Shown here: positions 1 to 7,038 of the stretch, in pieces
Layout: each line of letters starts with the position of its first letter
Numbering within the stretch: the stretch's first letter is position 1
Assembly: GCF_028687635.1 (NCBI RefSeq)
Contig: NZ_JAQTZS010000012.1
Coordinates: forward strand, 23,267-87,266
DNA: 64,000 bases
Origin: Malikia sp.
GTDB taxonomy: Bacteria > Pseudomonadota > Gammaproteobacteria > Burkholderiales > Burkholderiaceae_C
Reading direction: 5' to 3'
Translations under genes and position numbers: made by a program
Notes under the pieces: generated by a model
What the model was told of the DNA's origin: nothing
Seen by the model: only the letters and a program-made list of their open reading frames with translations
The model's database searches: none

Positions 1-609
1 GGAGGTCTGCGGCGAATAGACCTCCATGTCTCCGATGATGTGCGGCAGGCTGACTTGCGAGGCACCACCCGAATAGTCGCCGGTGGTGACCGAGTGACCG
101 CCGATCAGACCGAACAGGCGGCCCTGCAGCACCTGCGGGCGCAACAGGCCGGCATGCGACCAGCCGCCGTAGGAAGCGCTGAACAGCGCCTCGTTGCCGT
201 GCTTTTCTGCCGTGCGCAGGATGGCGTCGGCGGTCAGCGCCAGCGCCTGCTCCCAGCTCACGCGCACGAAGGGCTCCTTGCCGCGCAGGTGCGGCTTGGT
301 GTCGCCGGTCGGGTTGGTCAGGTAGGACTTGCGCACCATCGGGTACTTGACGCGGGTCTTGTGATAGACGCGGCTGAGCAGGCCCTGCGTCAGCATCGTG
401 GTGGGCATCGCGTCGATGTCCTTGAGCGGCTGCACGCCGACGAGCACGCCGTTCTTGACCACGGCCTTGAACGGTCCCCAGTGGCTGGCGCTCGGGATCA
501 GTTGGGTGTCGGCGGCAAACACCTCGCCGGGCTTGAACAGGGTCAGGCCACTGGTCGCCACAGCGGAAGCCACGGATGCCTTCAGCAGGCCACGTCGGGT
601 CATCGTCAT
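1..609 (-). CDS. TMAO/DMSO reductase catalytic subunit, TorA/DorA/BisC type (5' part only)
   Basis: Only the first 203 codons lie in the window; the gene continues past the left edge. The protein begins MTMTRRGLLKA, a twin-arginine leader with a hydrophobic stretch ending near residue 30 (VFAAD), so the folded enzyme should be exported to the periplasm by Tat. The mature part has the pattern of the TorA/DorA/BisC branch of molybdopterin oxidoreductases (SASHWGPFKAVVKNG, GGWSHAG, and a GDYSGGASQ segment near the end). No N-terminal iron-sulfur Cys motif is seen, as expected for this branch. The family reduces TMAO, DMSO or biotin sulfoxide; which substrate cannot be told here. The start at 609 has a GGAG 7 nt upstream. 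It is divergent from the MFS gene across a palindrome-rich region. Confidence 0.85.
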   Translation of the reverse strand, partial: MTMTRRGLLKASVASAVATSGLTLFKPGEVFAADTQLIPSASHWGPFKAVVKNGVLVGVQPLKDIDAMPTTMLTQGLLSRVYHKTRVKYPMVRKSYLTNPTGDTKPHLRGKEPFVRVSWEQALALTADAILRTAEKHGNEALFSASYGGWSHAGLLRPQVLQGRLFGLIGGHSVTTGDYSGGASQVSLPHIIGDMEVYSPQTS

Positions 610-976
610 GATGGATCTCCTAGCAAAAATTCGAACGAATTAAGTATGACTTGATGCTAGACATTAAAGCCCAATGACGCAACTTGATTTGTTATCTCTT
701 GAGCGTTTTTTGTTAATCACTGTTAACAAGATTCACGAAACCGTGAACATCCACCTGCCGCACAAAAACCCACAAAATGAAAAATCTTTATAAATCATGA
801 TGTTGTATAAACACATATTTATACAAGCACTACCTGATGGCAGTTCCAATAATTTTTTTCAATAGCCAATCCTGACGAATGGATGTATATTAATTGCACT
901 GATTAATCCAGGGCGGGCATTGTTCCGCTGCTGGATTTCGGTTAACCCAGTCCAGCAACCCATACAGGGGACTTTC
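610..976. promoter_or_regulatory. AT-rich divergent promoter region with three perfect inverted repeats
   Basis: This 367-bp gap separates the reductase gene (leftward) from the MFS gene (rightward) and is much more AT-rich than its surroundings. It holds three perfect inverted repeats: TTGTTAA-6-TTAACAA at 710-729, TTCACG-4-CGTGAA at 732-747, and TTGTATAAA-6-TTTATACAA at 804-827. The first two are separated by only 2 bp. They are good candidates for regulator operators controlling both directions. The third overlaps a TATAAA-like stretch that could be part of a promoter. The regulator is not encoded in the window. Confidence 0.6.
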
Positions 977-2434
977 ATGAGCAACACGACATCGAACGTG
1001 CCATACAAGGGCAATGACCGCCTCTTGTTCGGCATCATCATGGGCGTCATTGCCTTCTGGCTATTCGCCCAGACGACACTGAACATCGCGCCCGGCATGA
1101 GCCAGGATCTCGGCATATCGGCCAACACGATGAACATCGCGGTGGCGATCACCGCGTTGTTCTCCGGCATCTTCATCGTCGTCGTGGGCGGCCTGGCCGA
1201 CCGCATCGGTCGCATGAAGGTGGTGCGCATCGGCTTTTACCTCAACATCCTCGGCTCGCTGCTGGTGGGTCTGACACCGACGGGCGACCTGGCGACGCCG
1301 GTCTTGCTGATCGGGCGCGCGCTGCAGGGTCTGTCAGCTGCGTGCATCATGCCGGCCAGCCTGGCGGTTGTCAAAACCTACTGGGACGGGGCCGAGCGCC
1401 AGCGCGCGGTCAGTATGTGGTCGATCGGTTCCTGGGGCGGCTCGGGCCTGTGCTCACTGTTCGGCGGCCTGATGATGGAGAGCTTTGGCTGGCGCTCGAT
1501 CTTCTTCGTGTCGATCGCGGTCTGCCTGCTGGGTCTGTGGATGATCAGCGGCACGCCTGAGAGCAAGGCTGAATCCAAGGGCAACTACAAGTTCGACCTG
1601 CCTGGCGTGCTGACCTTCATGGTCACCATGGTGGCGCTGCAGGTGGTGGTCACCCAGGGCAACAAGCTGGGCTGGACCAGCCCGCTGATTCTCGGCATGA
1701 GCGCCGTGGCGGTGATTGTCGGCGCCGTGTTCATGAAGATCGAATCCAAGTCGGCCAATGCCTTCTTCGACTTCAAGCTGTTCAGGAACTCGACCTACAC
1801 AGGTGCCACGATCTCCAACTTCCTGCTCAACGGCGTGGCCGGCACGCTGATCGTTTCGCTGCAGCTGGTTCAGTTCGGCGGCAACATGACGGCTCAGGAA
1901 GCGGGCATGCTGACCCTCGGTTACGCGATCGCCATCATCGCCTTCATCCGTGTCGGTGAGAAGCTGCTGCGTGCCTTCGGTGCCCGCAAGCCGATGATCT
2001 GGGGCTGCCTGATCGTGGGTGTTTCCATCCTGCTGCTGTCGCCAGCCAACCTGCTGCTGGCGGACTACAAGATCCTCGCCATCATCGGCTACACGCTGTT
2101 CGGTGTCGGCCTGGCCTTCTACGCCACCCCTTCGACCGACGCGGCGCTGTCCAACCTGCCGGCCGACCAGGCTGGCGCGGGGTCTGGCATCTACAAGATG
2201 GCCTCCTCCCTCGGCGCTGCCTTCGGTGTGGCGATCTCGGCGGCGATCTTCACCGCGCTGCGCGCCAACAACGAAAGCATCACCTGGCTCGAAGGCGTGA
2301 TCACCTTTGCCGGCCGGCAGGACAACCTGGCCGTGCGCGAGGCCGCCATCATCGCGCTGGGCTTCAACGTGCTGATGGTCCTGGTCGCCATCCTCTCGAT
2401 CATGCTGACCGTGCCCAAGGGCAAGAAGGCCTGA
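977..2434 (+). CDS. MFS transporter, DHA2 (EmrB/QacA-like) drug:H+ antiporter family
   Basis: A 485-residue inner-membrane protein with evenly spaced hydrophobic helices. The major-facilitator motif A (GGLADRIGRMKVV) follows the second helix, and a conserved GRALQGLSAACIMPASLAVV segment is typical of DHA2 exporters, which usually have 14 helices. The start at 977 was chosen over an in-frame upstream start because AGGGG lies about 7 nt before it. A hairpin without a T-run (2442-2459) separates it from the M20 amidohydrolase gene 99 bp downstream on the same strand, so the two are probably one unit. The substrate cannot be told; the hydrolase neighbour suggests an amide or N-acyl compound (inference). 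Confidence 0.85.
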   Translation: MSNTTSNVPYKGNDRLLFGIIMGVIAFWLFAQTTLNIAPGMSQDLGISANTMNIAVAITALFSGIFIVVVGGLADRIGRMKVVRIGFYLNILGSLLVGLTPTGDLATPVLLIGRALQGLSAACIMPASLAVVKTYWDGAERQRAVSMWSIGSWGGSGLCSLFGGLMMESFGWRSIFFVSIAVCLLGLWMISGTPESKAESKGNYKFDLPGVLTFMVTMVALQVVVTQGNKLGWTSPLILGMSAVAVIVGAVFMKIESKSANAFFDFKLFRNSTYTGATISNFLLNGVAGTLIVSLQLVQFGGNMTAQEAGMLTLGYAIAIIAFIRVGEKLLRAFGARKPMIWGCLIVGVSILLLSPANLLLADYKILAIIGYTLFGVGLAFYATPSTDAALSNLPADQAGAGSGIYKMASSLGAAFGVAISAAIFTALRANNESITWLEGVITFAGRQDNLAVREAAIIALGFNVLMVLVAILSIMLTVPKGKKA

Positions 2435-2533
2435 GGCCTGTCACCCCCCGGGCGGGGTGTCTGCCGCCGGCGCGTAGCGTGCCGCGCATTTCACCCCGCC
2501 TCCCCCGCATCTTGACGACAAGGAGTAGAGCAA

Positions 2534-3685
2534 ATGACTGAAGCATCCAAGGCCCTCGAACAGGCCAGCATCGAACAGCACTTTCACTACCTGCACCAGC
2601 ACCCCGGAGTGGCCTTCGAGGAAACCCAGGCGGCCAGCTACATCGCCGGCCTGCTGCGCGAATGGGGCTATGAGGTGACCGAAGGCGTCGGCAAGACGGG
2701 TGTGGTCGGCCGGCTCAAGGTCGGCGACGGCAAGGCAAGCATCGGCCTGCGCGCCGACACGGATGCCTTGCCGGTGCCGGAGGCCGCCGACCTGCCGTAC
2801 AAGAGCCAGATCGCTGGCAAGTCACACACCTGCGGCCACGATGCCCACACCTCGATGCTGCTGGGCGCTGCGGAATACCTGGCCAAGACGCGCCACTTCA
2901 ACGGCACGCTCAACCTGATCTTCCAGCCCGCCGAAGAGACCATGGCCGGCGCGCCCGCGATGATCGCCGACGGCCTGTTCGAGCGCTTCCCCGTCGACGT
3001 GATGTTCGGCATGCACAACATGCCCGGCCTGCCGGCGAACAAGCTGCACTTCACCGGCGGGCCGATCATGGCCGCGGTGGACAACTGGGAGATCGTGCTG
3101 ACCGGCGTCGGCAGCCACGGCTCGATGCCGGAAAAGAGCATCGACCCGCTGGTGGCAGGCGCGGCACTGGTGATGTCGCTGCAGACCATCGTCTCGCGCA
3201 ACGTCGCGCCGATGGATGCGGCGGTGGTCAGCGTCGGCGCCTTCCTGGCCGGTGACGCGGGCAACGTGATTCCGCAGAGCGCCACGCTGCGCTTGAGCAC
3301 GCGCACCCGCAAGCCGGAAACCCGCGAGATGGTGCTGGGCAAGATCAAGGCCATCACCAAGGCCACGGCCGAGGCCTACAACGTCAGCTACGAGATCAAG
3401 GAAGGCCAGCCGGGCGCGATCCTGATCAATGACGAGGCCAACACCCAGACCTGCATCGACATCGCACGCCAGCAGTTCGGCGCCGAACAGGTGGTCACGC
3501 CCGGGCCGACCTTCATGGGCAGCGAGGACTTCGCCTTCTACGCGCAGAAGGTGCCGGCCGTGTATTGCTTCATCGGCAACGGCAACACGCCGATGGTGCA
3601 TCACCCGATGTATGCATTCGATCCGAGCAACCTGCCGGTCGGCGCGGCCTACTGGGTTGCCGTGGCGCAGAACTACCTGAAGTGA
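2534..3685 (+). CDS. M20D-family amidohydrolase (hippurate / N-acyl amino acid hydrolase type)
   Basis: A 383-residue soluble metallo-amidohydrolase. Visible M20D motifs are LRADTDALPV, the metal-binding HTCGHDAH (Cys100, His102), FQPAEE with the catalytic/metal Glu, the HNMPGLP histidine, and GSEDFAFY near the C-terminus. The family cleaves N-acyl or amide conjugates such as hippurate, IAA-amino acids or N-acetylated amino acids; the natural substrate is not evident. AAGGAG sits 8 nt before the ATG. It is the second gene after the MFS transporter and is followed by a strong bidirectional terminator. Confidence 0.9.
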   Translation: MTEASKALEQASIEQHFHYLHQHPGVAFEETQAASYIAGLLREWGYEVTEGVGKTGVVGRLKVGDGKASIGLRADTDALPVPEAADLPYKSQIAGKSHTCGHDAHTSMLLGAAEYLAKTRHFNGTLNLIFQPAEETMAGAPAMIADGLFERFPVDVMFGMHNMPGLPANKLHFTGGPIMAAVDNWEIVLTGVGSHGSMPEKSIDPLVAGAALVMSLQTIVSRNVAPMDAAVVSVGAFLAGDAGNVIPQSATLRLSTRTRKPETREMVLGKIKAITKATAEAYNVSYEIKEGQPGAILINDEANTQTCIDIARQQFGAEQVVTPGPTFMGSEDFAFYAQKVPAVYCFIGNGNTPMVHHPMYAFDPSNLPVGAAYWVAVAQNYLK

Positions 3686-3730
3686 TCACCGCTGAGGGGG
3701 GCTGTCCAGCGTGGACGGTACCCCTTGAAG

Positions 3731-3760
3731 GGTAAGCCCCTTGATTCACCAATGAAAAAG
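3731..3760. repeat. 30-bp direct repeat, copy 1 (att-like / terminator-associated)
   Basis: Exactly the same 30 bases recur at 5726-5755. Both end in CACCAATGAAAAAG, the core shared with the ssrA end at 22413. Downstream of this copy the sequence keeps the ssrA-terminator architecture (next entry). It is either the left att scar of an older insertion or a member of a terminator-linked repeat family. Confidence 0.7.
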
Positions 3761-3791
3761 CCCCCAAGGTGATCCCTGGGGGGCTTTTTCA
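3752..3791. terminator. Bidirectional rho-independent terminator after the M20 gene
   Basis: A GAAAAAGCCCCC arm and a GGGGGGCTTTTTC arm flank a short loop, giving a T-run in both directions. It ends the MFS-amidohydrolase unit and also faces the leftward small genes at 3892-4550. Loop and flanks resemble the ssrA terminator at 22421-22456. Confidence 0.85.
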
Positions 3792-3891
3792 ATCAAGGTG
3801 GTGGCGGACGGTTGACCGCGTGCCGGTTGGCGTCCCGAGCTTATGAGCACTGGTGCGGACTGCTGCGGGCTTGCGGGTACTGCACATCGTT

Positions 3892-4212
3892 TCACTTGGT
3901 CCGCCACTTGGCCAGAAGCCGGGCCTGCAGGGCTTTGCGCTCCGGCTGCAACTGGCTGCGGCGGGCGGCGATGCGTTCCGCCACCTCGCGCTGACGGCGC
4001 GGATCGAACCAATGCTTCCCGTCCTTGGCCATATTCCAGATGCTCGACACCGCTTGCCGATGCACCGGCAACGGATCGCCGTATGGGCCGAGGGTCGCCA
4101 GTTGATCGCGCACCCGCGATCGCCAGCGCTTGTGCCACAGCCGTTTGTCATCGGCTTCTGATCGCGCGGTGGTGTGGCCGAAAATCGGTGTCTTGCGGCG
4201 GCTGCGACTCAC
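3892..4212 (-). CDS. Hypothetical basic protein, 106 aa
   Basis: Not recognised. The product is small and strongly basic (MSRSRRKTPIFGH at the start, many Arg/Lys later), contains a WNMAKDGKHWFDPRRQRE segment, and ends in a predicted helix rich in Arg and Gln. No membrane segment or signal peptide is visible. Its start overlaps the stop of the upstream gene by 4 bp (ATGA), so the two are translated together. It lies inside the interval flanked by the 30-bp repeat, which makes it candidate cargo of an old insertion. Confidence 0.6.
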   Translation of the reverse strand: MSRSRRKTPIFGHTTARSEADDKRLWHKRWRSRVRDQLATLGPYGDPLPVHRQAVSSIWNMAKDGKHWFDPRRQREVAERIAARRSQLQPERKALQARLLAKWRTK

Positions 4213-4550
4213 TTGCTGCTCCGGCGGACCGCCGTGAAGTCCGAATCGTCACCCTGGTGGAGGTAGATGCGGCCCTCGGCCTGATCGCCCTTGACCTGCA
4301 TCCAGCCGCGACCGCTGGCAGGGTCATTTTCATCGCAGCCCTCCCAGGAAAACTCCACGCGTGCGACGCCAGCGGTCACGCTGACCCGGGCAGCGAGACC
4401 GCCCTGCACCAGCCCGAACTGGAATTCACCCATCAGGTCTTCGCGAATCGTGATGTACGCCGGCACTTCCATGTCGAAGTAGTCAGCGTCCCACATTTCC
4501 ATGCTGGTGATGCGCCAGTCACCCACCACCACTTTTTCTGTCTTCTTCAT
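4209..4550 (-). CDS. Conserved hypothetical protein, 113 aa
   Basis: The product begins MKKTEKVVVGDWRITSME and looks like a compact beta-rich cytoplasmic protein with many acidic and aromatic residues (MWDADYFDMEVP, WEGCDENDPASGRGW, HQGDDSDF). I recall similar small hypothetical proteins in many proteobacteria but know no function. The start at 4550 is preceded by GGGGGAAG and was preferred over an in-frame upstream Met. It overlaps the next gene by 4 bp. Confidence 0.65.
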   Translation of the reverse strand: MKKTEKVVVGDWRITSMEMWDADYFDMEVPAYITIREDLMGEFQFGLVQGGLAARVSVTAGVARVEFSWEGCDENDPASGRGWMQVKGDQAEGRIYLHQGDDSDFTAVRRSSK

Positions 4551-4689
4551 TCTTCCCCCGACAGGCCGGCTTGCGACCAGAAATGGCAAAATCTTCACCC
4601 GCACCCCAGCCGAGGTTCTGCCCCAGGCAGCGCACGCGGTCCAGGCAGGCGATGCAGGAGGGCTGCTGTGCGGCGGGCAAGGGCAGCAC
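4519..4689 (-). CDS. Possible small Cys-containing protein, 56 aa (GTG start)
   Basis: An open frame directly upstream of, and overlapping by 32 nt, the 113-aa hypothetical gene. It encodes VLPLPAAQQPSCIACLD followed by further Cys and Gly residues. It contains a CxxC pair and then two single Cys residues, which could bind metal. The assumed GTG start has no clear ribosome site. The frame begins about 30 bp from the IS5 copy, so it may be the tail of a gene cut by that insertion. Confidence 0.3.
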   Translation of the reverse strand: MLPLPAAQQPSCIACLDRVRCLGQNLGWGAGEDFAISGRKPACRGKNEEDRKSGGG

Positions 4690-4719
4690 GTACTTTAAGG
4701 AAAACCGGAGATTTCAGGC

Positions 4720-5645
4720 GGGCTTTGTTGCGTAATTCAAGCGAAGGACGTACGACCCCTGACCCCAGACGGATTTATGCCACGCGCACCGTCTCGGGCG
4801 TGCCGAGCTGCGTGAATCGGTTCAGGATCGCGGCGCGCACCTGCAGTTCGGCAACCTGCCGATCAAAGTCCCGTGCCATGACCCGTTCACCCATCAACTT
4901 CACGCACCGCATCTTGGTCTCGACCAGGCTGCGCCGGTGATACCCGCTCCAGCGCTCCTCGTGGCAGGCCTTGGTGTCGTAGGCACCGTCACCGCTGACC
5001 GACAGCAGCGCTTCGTCTGGATCGATCTGCCCGAGCAGACTGGACAGCACCGGTGCATCGCCCACCGAGTTGGGCGTGACCTCGATAGCCCGGATCTCCA
5101 GCATCTGCGCATCAAGCCCCAGGTGCAGCTTGCGCCACTGGCGCCGGTACTCCGCACCATGCTTCTTCCTCTTCCACTCGCCTTCACCCATCATCTTCAG
5201 GCCCGTGCTGTCGACCAGCAGGTGTAGCCCTTGTGCAGCTGGCCGATAGGGAATGCGGACCTTGAGCGTCTTTCGGCGCCTGCAGACCGTGCTGTAGTCA
5301 GGCTCCTGCCATGACAGGCCAGCGAGCTTGAGCAGGCTTTCGACCATCCCCATTGCCTGCCTCAAGGCCAGACCGAACAGGCCCTTGATCGTCAGACAAA
5401 ACTGGATCGCCGCGTCCGAGAACAATGACGGGCGGCCGCGTTCGCCGTTGGCCAGGCCTGACCACTGCAGGTCTCGATCCAGCCAGATCATGAGCGCACC
5501 GCGCGCCTTCAGGGCCTGGTTGTAGCGCCTCCAGTTGGTCGTCTTGTACTTGGCGGGCTCTGGCCTGACGCGGTCACTCATCGCAGAAGCTTACCGCAGC
5601 ACGCCAGCGACTTCGTTTGACAATTTGATTTCTGCAACAAAGCCC
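4720..5645 (-). mobile_element. Degenerate IS5-family insertion sequence (IS903-like)
   Basis: The ends carry 12-bp terminal inverted repeats, GGGCTTTGTTGC at 4720-4731 and its complement at 5634-5645. They enclose one transposase gene. The element is about 926 bp; relatives I know are near 1.05 kb, and the shortfall matches the internal deletion in the transposase. No target duplication is obvious. Confidence 0.8.
4775..5581 (-). pseudogene. IS5-family transposase with in-frame internal deletion
   Basis: A 268-residue DDE transposase; relatives are about 310 residues. N-terminal features (KYKTTNWRRYNQALK, GERGRPSLFSDAAIQ) and the catalytic triad are visible: D124 (LLVDSTGLK), D198 (SGDGAYD) and E221 (SLVETKM). 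The spacing from the second Asp to the Glu is only about 23 residues. In IS903-type enzymes it is about 66, so roughly 40-45 residues are missing at the junction KACHEERWSGYHRR. The frame stays open, but the product is probably inactive. Confidence 0.8.
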
Positions 5646-5725
5646 GGGGAACAGGCGATTTGTTCCCCGATATGTTCCCCGGTGACGGGCTGGCTGTCAG
5701 TGTAGCTCCCTGGGTCTCCTTGTGA

Positions 5726-5755
5726 GGTAAGCCCCTTGATTCACCAATGAAAAAG
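5726..5755. repeat. 30-bp direct repeat, copy 2
   Basis: Identical to 3731-3760. Its last 14 bases plus the next G form the 15-bp att core of the large element. The first half of the 50 bp upstream (starting GGCTGTCAGTGTAGCTC) resembles the 50 bp preceding the core at the element's right end, so this may be the right end of an older, related insertion. Confidence 0.7.
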
Positions 5756-5756
5756 G
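5742..5756. repeat. attL core, CACCAATGAAAAAGG
   Basis: Left copy of the 15-bp direct repeat bounding the element; identical to 22413-22427. On the host side it continues into the 30-bp repeat, on the element side into unrelated sequence. Confidence 0.7.
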
Positions 5757-5827
5757 GCTGGGGTCTACTGAACCATGCGTGCAACGTGTTGATTCTCAAA
5801 GGATACAAGGCTTAGGTTTTGCGACCT

Positions 5828-5867
5828 GTACCCCCATTTGTACCCCCGCTTTGCCTTTGATACCCCC
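5828..5867. repeat. Arm-type integrase site cluster, left end (GTACCCCC x2 plus ATACCCCC)
   Basis: GTACCCCC occurs at 5828-5835 and 5840-5847, 12 bp apart, with a variant ATACCCCC at 5860-5867. The same pair with the same 12-bp spacing occurs at the right end (22333 and 22345), and both second copies continue as CGCTTT. Tyrosine integrases commonly bind such repeated arm sites near both ends. Confidence 0.55.
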
Positions 5868-6034
5868 ACTTTCCGCCCATTTGGCCCGGTCCCGGCTCGG
5901 CTTGTGGGCGGCTTGCCGGTGTGGTGCGGATGCTACAGCCCATGCCGCTGATCTTGCCGGTGCTCGACCAGGAACAGCGCCAGCGGCCCGAAGGGTCTGC
6001 GGATTGTGCCGACCCCTTGCCGATGTGAACGAGG

Positions 6035-6080
6035 TTGTGAACTGCTCACGCCACTTCACAAACGCTTCACAAGTTCACAA
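6035..6080. repeat. Iteron-like TTCACAA cluster
   Basis: TTCACAA occurs at 6055, 6066 and 6074 in one orientation and as TTGTGAA at 6035 in the other. The cluster lies just beyond the end of the primase/SSB operon. Similar short iterons mark replication origins of P4-like elements, so this is a candidate origin or regulator site. Confidence 0.4.
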
Positions 6081-6107
6081 GTTGGCTGACTCGACCAGGA
6101 ACGACAA

Positions 6108-6126
6108 ACCCGGCGCATGGCCGGGT
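6108..6126 (-). terminator. Terminator of the leftward replication operon
   Basis: The hairpin ACCCGGC...GCCGGGT is followed, reading leftward, by TTTGTCGTT, a weak T-run. It lies about 55 bp after the SSB-like gene. The same hairpin and its flank (CTGGTGGTGGG) recur at the integrase terminator near 20948. Confidence 0.55.
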
Positions 6127-6181
6127 CTGGTGGTGGGGGGGGGTAGCAAAGCGCGACCCCCTTGATGATGCTGGCGCCGGA

Positions 6182-6607
6182 TCAGAAGTCCAGCGGCCTG
6201 CCGTCGTCTAGCTCGCCAGGATCAGCGGCATAGTCGCCGCGCCGGTACTGTTGGCGCTGCTGGCGCTGCTGCTGGCCTGCCTGCTCGGGTTGCGTTGCCC
6301 GGCGCTTCTTCGTGATGGAGTAGACCGACAGCACATTGGATGCCACCAGATCCAGGCTGGGGCGTGCGGTACCGTCCTTGGCCGTCCATGTGCCCACCTT
6401 GAGCGTGCCGGCCAGCGCGACCGCTTCGCCGTCTCCCAGCGCCAGCAGTGCGGCCTGGGCTCCATCGTCGAAGGCGATGACGTTGCAGAAGGTCGCGTCC
6501 TCCCCGGTCGGCACCCGGACCTTGGCGGTCGTGAAGGTGTTGCCGTTCTTGCTGGTGCGTCGGGTCGGTGCCCCGCTTACCTTGCCGCTTACCAATGCGT
6601 CGATCAT
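6182..6607 (-). CDS. Single-stranded DNA-binding protein-like (OB-fold), 141 aa
   Basis: The first 100 residues follow the SSB OB-fold pattern (MIDALVSGKVSGAPTRR, NTFTTAKVRV, NVIAFDDGA, VALAGTLKVGTWTAKDGTARP). A Gln/Arg-rich linker and an acidic tail ending ELDDGRPLDF follow, resembling the SSB tip that recruits partner proteins. It should bind ssDNA during element replication beside the primase-helicase. It overlaps the upstream gene by 4 bp and is the last gene of the leftward operon. Confidence 0.75.
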   Translation of the reverse strand: MIDALVSGKVSGAPTRRTSKNGNTFTTAKVRVPTGEDATFCNVIAFDDGAQAALLALGDGEAVALAGTLKVGTWTAKDGTARPSLDLVASNVLSVYSITKKRRATQPEQAGQQQRQQRQQYRRGDYAADPGELDDGRPLDF

Positions 6608-7038
6608 CGCGCGTTCCTTCCTTTGGTGTTGGTGGTCTGGTCCGCCTCACATGCGGCCTCATAGGTGGCCCATAGCTCGGCGCCAGTGGTGCAGCGGTCG
6701 CCGCGTCCGTGCCCTGCCGCGCAGCAGCTCGGGCAGGTGAAGTGATGCGTCAGATAGGCCCCATCCGCCTGTCGCCAGTCGGGGGCTGGCGCTGGTGCTG
6801 GTGCCTGGGCATCGTTCGCGGCCTGATCCGGCCTCGATTCCTTGCACCTATCCTCTACCCCTACAGAAAACGCGGTCACAGAGGTTACAAGGTCACAAAC
6901 GGCCTTTCTCCCTCTGAGCGAGTCGTTTTTCTGGGTGACTTTCTCGTCTGGTGACTCAGGGCACAAAGTCACAAACCCAGCGCCGGGCACGGTTACAGCC
7001 CCGCTTGCAAGCCAGTCGGCCAGTGCTGCCGCGCTCAT
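6604..7038 (-). CDS. Hypothetical protein with C-terminal CxxC, 144 aa
   Basis: Not recognised. It begins MSAAALADWLASGAVTVPGAG, then has a variable Ala/Pro-rich middle. Near the C-terminus there is a Cys/His-rich segment (HHFTCPSCCAAGHGRGDRC) that could form a zinc site. It sits between the primase-helicase and SSB-like genes with 4-bp overlaps on both sides, so it is probably part of the replication module. The middle (6880-6975) contains repeated GTCACAA-type motifs at DNA level. Confidence 0.6.
   Translation of the reverse strand: MSAAALADWLASGAVTVPGAGFVTLCPESPDEKVTQKNDSLRGRKAVCDLVTSVTAFSVGVEDRCKESRPDQAANDAQAPAPAPAPDWRQADGAYLTHHFTCPSCCAAGHGRGDRCTTGAELWATYEAACEADQTTNTKGRNAR

Larger units (their letters stand above)
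5646..6181. other. Non-coding left end of the element with arm-type and iteron-like repeats
   Basis: About 535 bp without a convincing gene. In order it holds the 30-bp repeat and att core (5726-5756), three (G/A)TACCCCC motifs (5828, 5840, 5860), four TTCACAA-type motifs (6035-6080), and the leftward operon terminator (6108-6126). Short open frames here show no protein-like composition. Confidence 0.6.

Noticed and set aside
3746..4161. Frames over the terminator and small-gene region at 3.8-4.1 kb, including ones ending or starting in the terminator
   Set aside because: They run into the terminator hairpin. The frame at 3892-4212 is preferred because of the ATGA coupling.
5684..5741. The sequence before the att core at 5742 as the true left end of the element
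   Set aside because: It resembles the inner right flank, so it could belong to the element family, but the exact 15-bp repeat and terminator reconstruction fit better with the boundary at the core. It is treated as an older scar.
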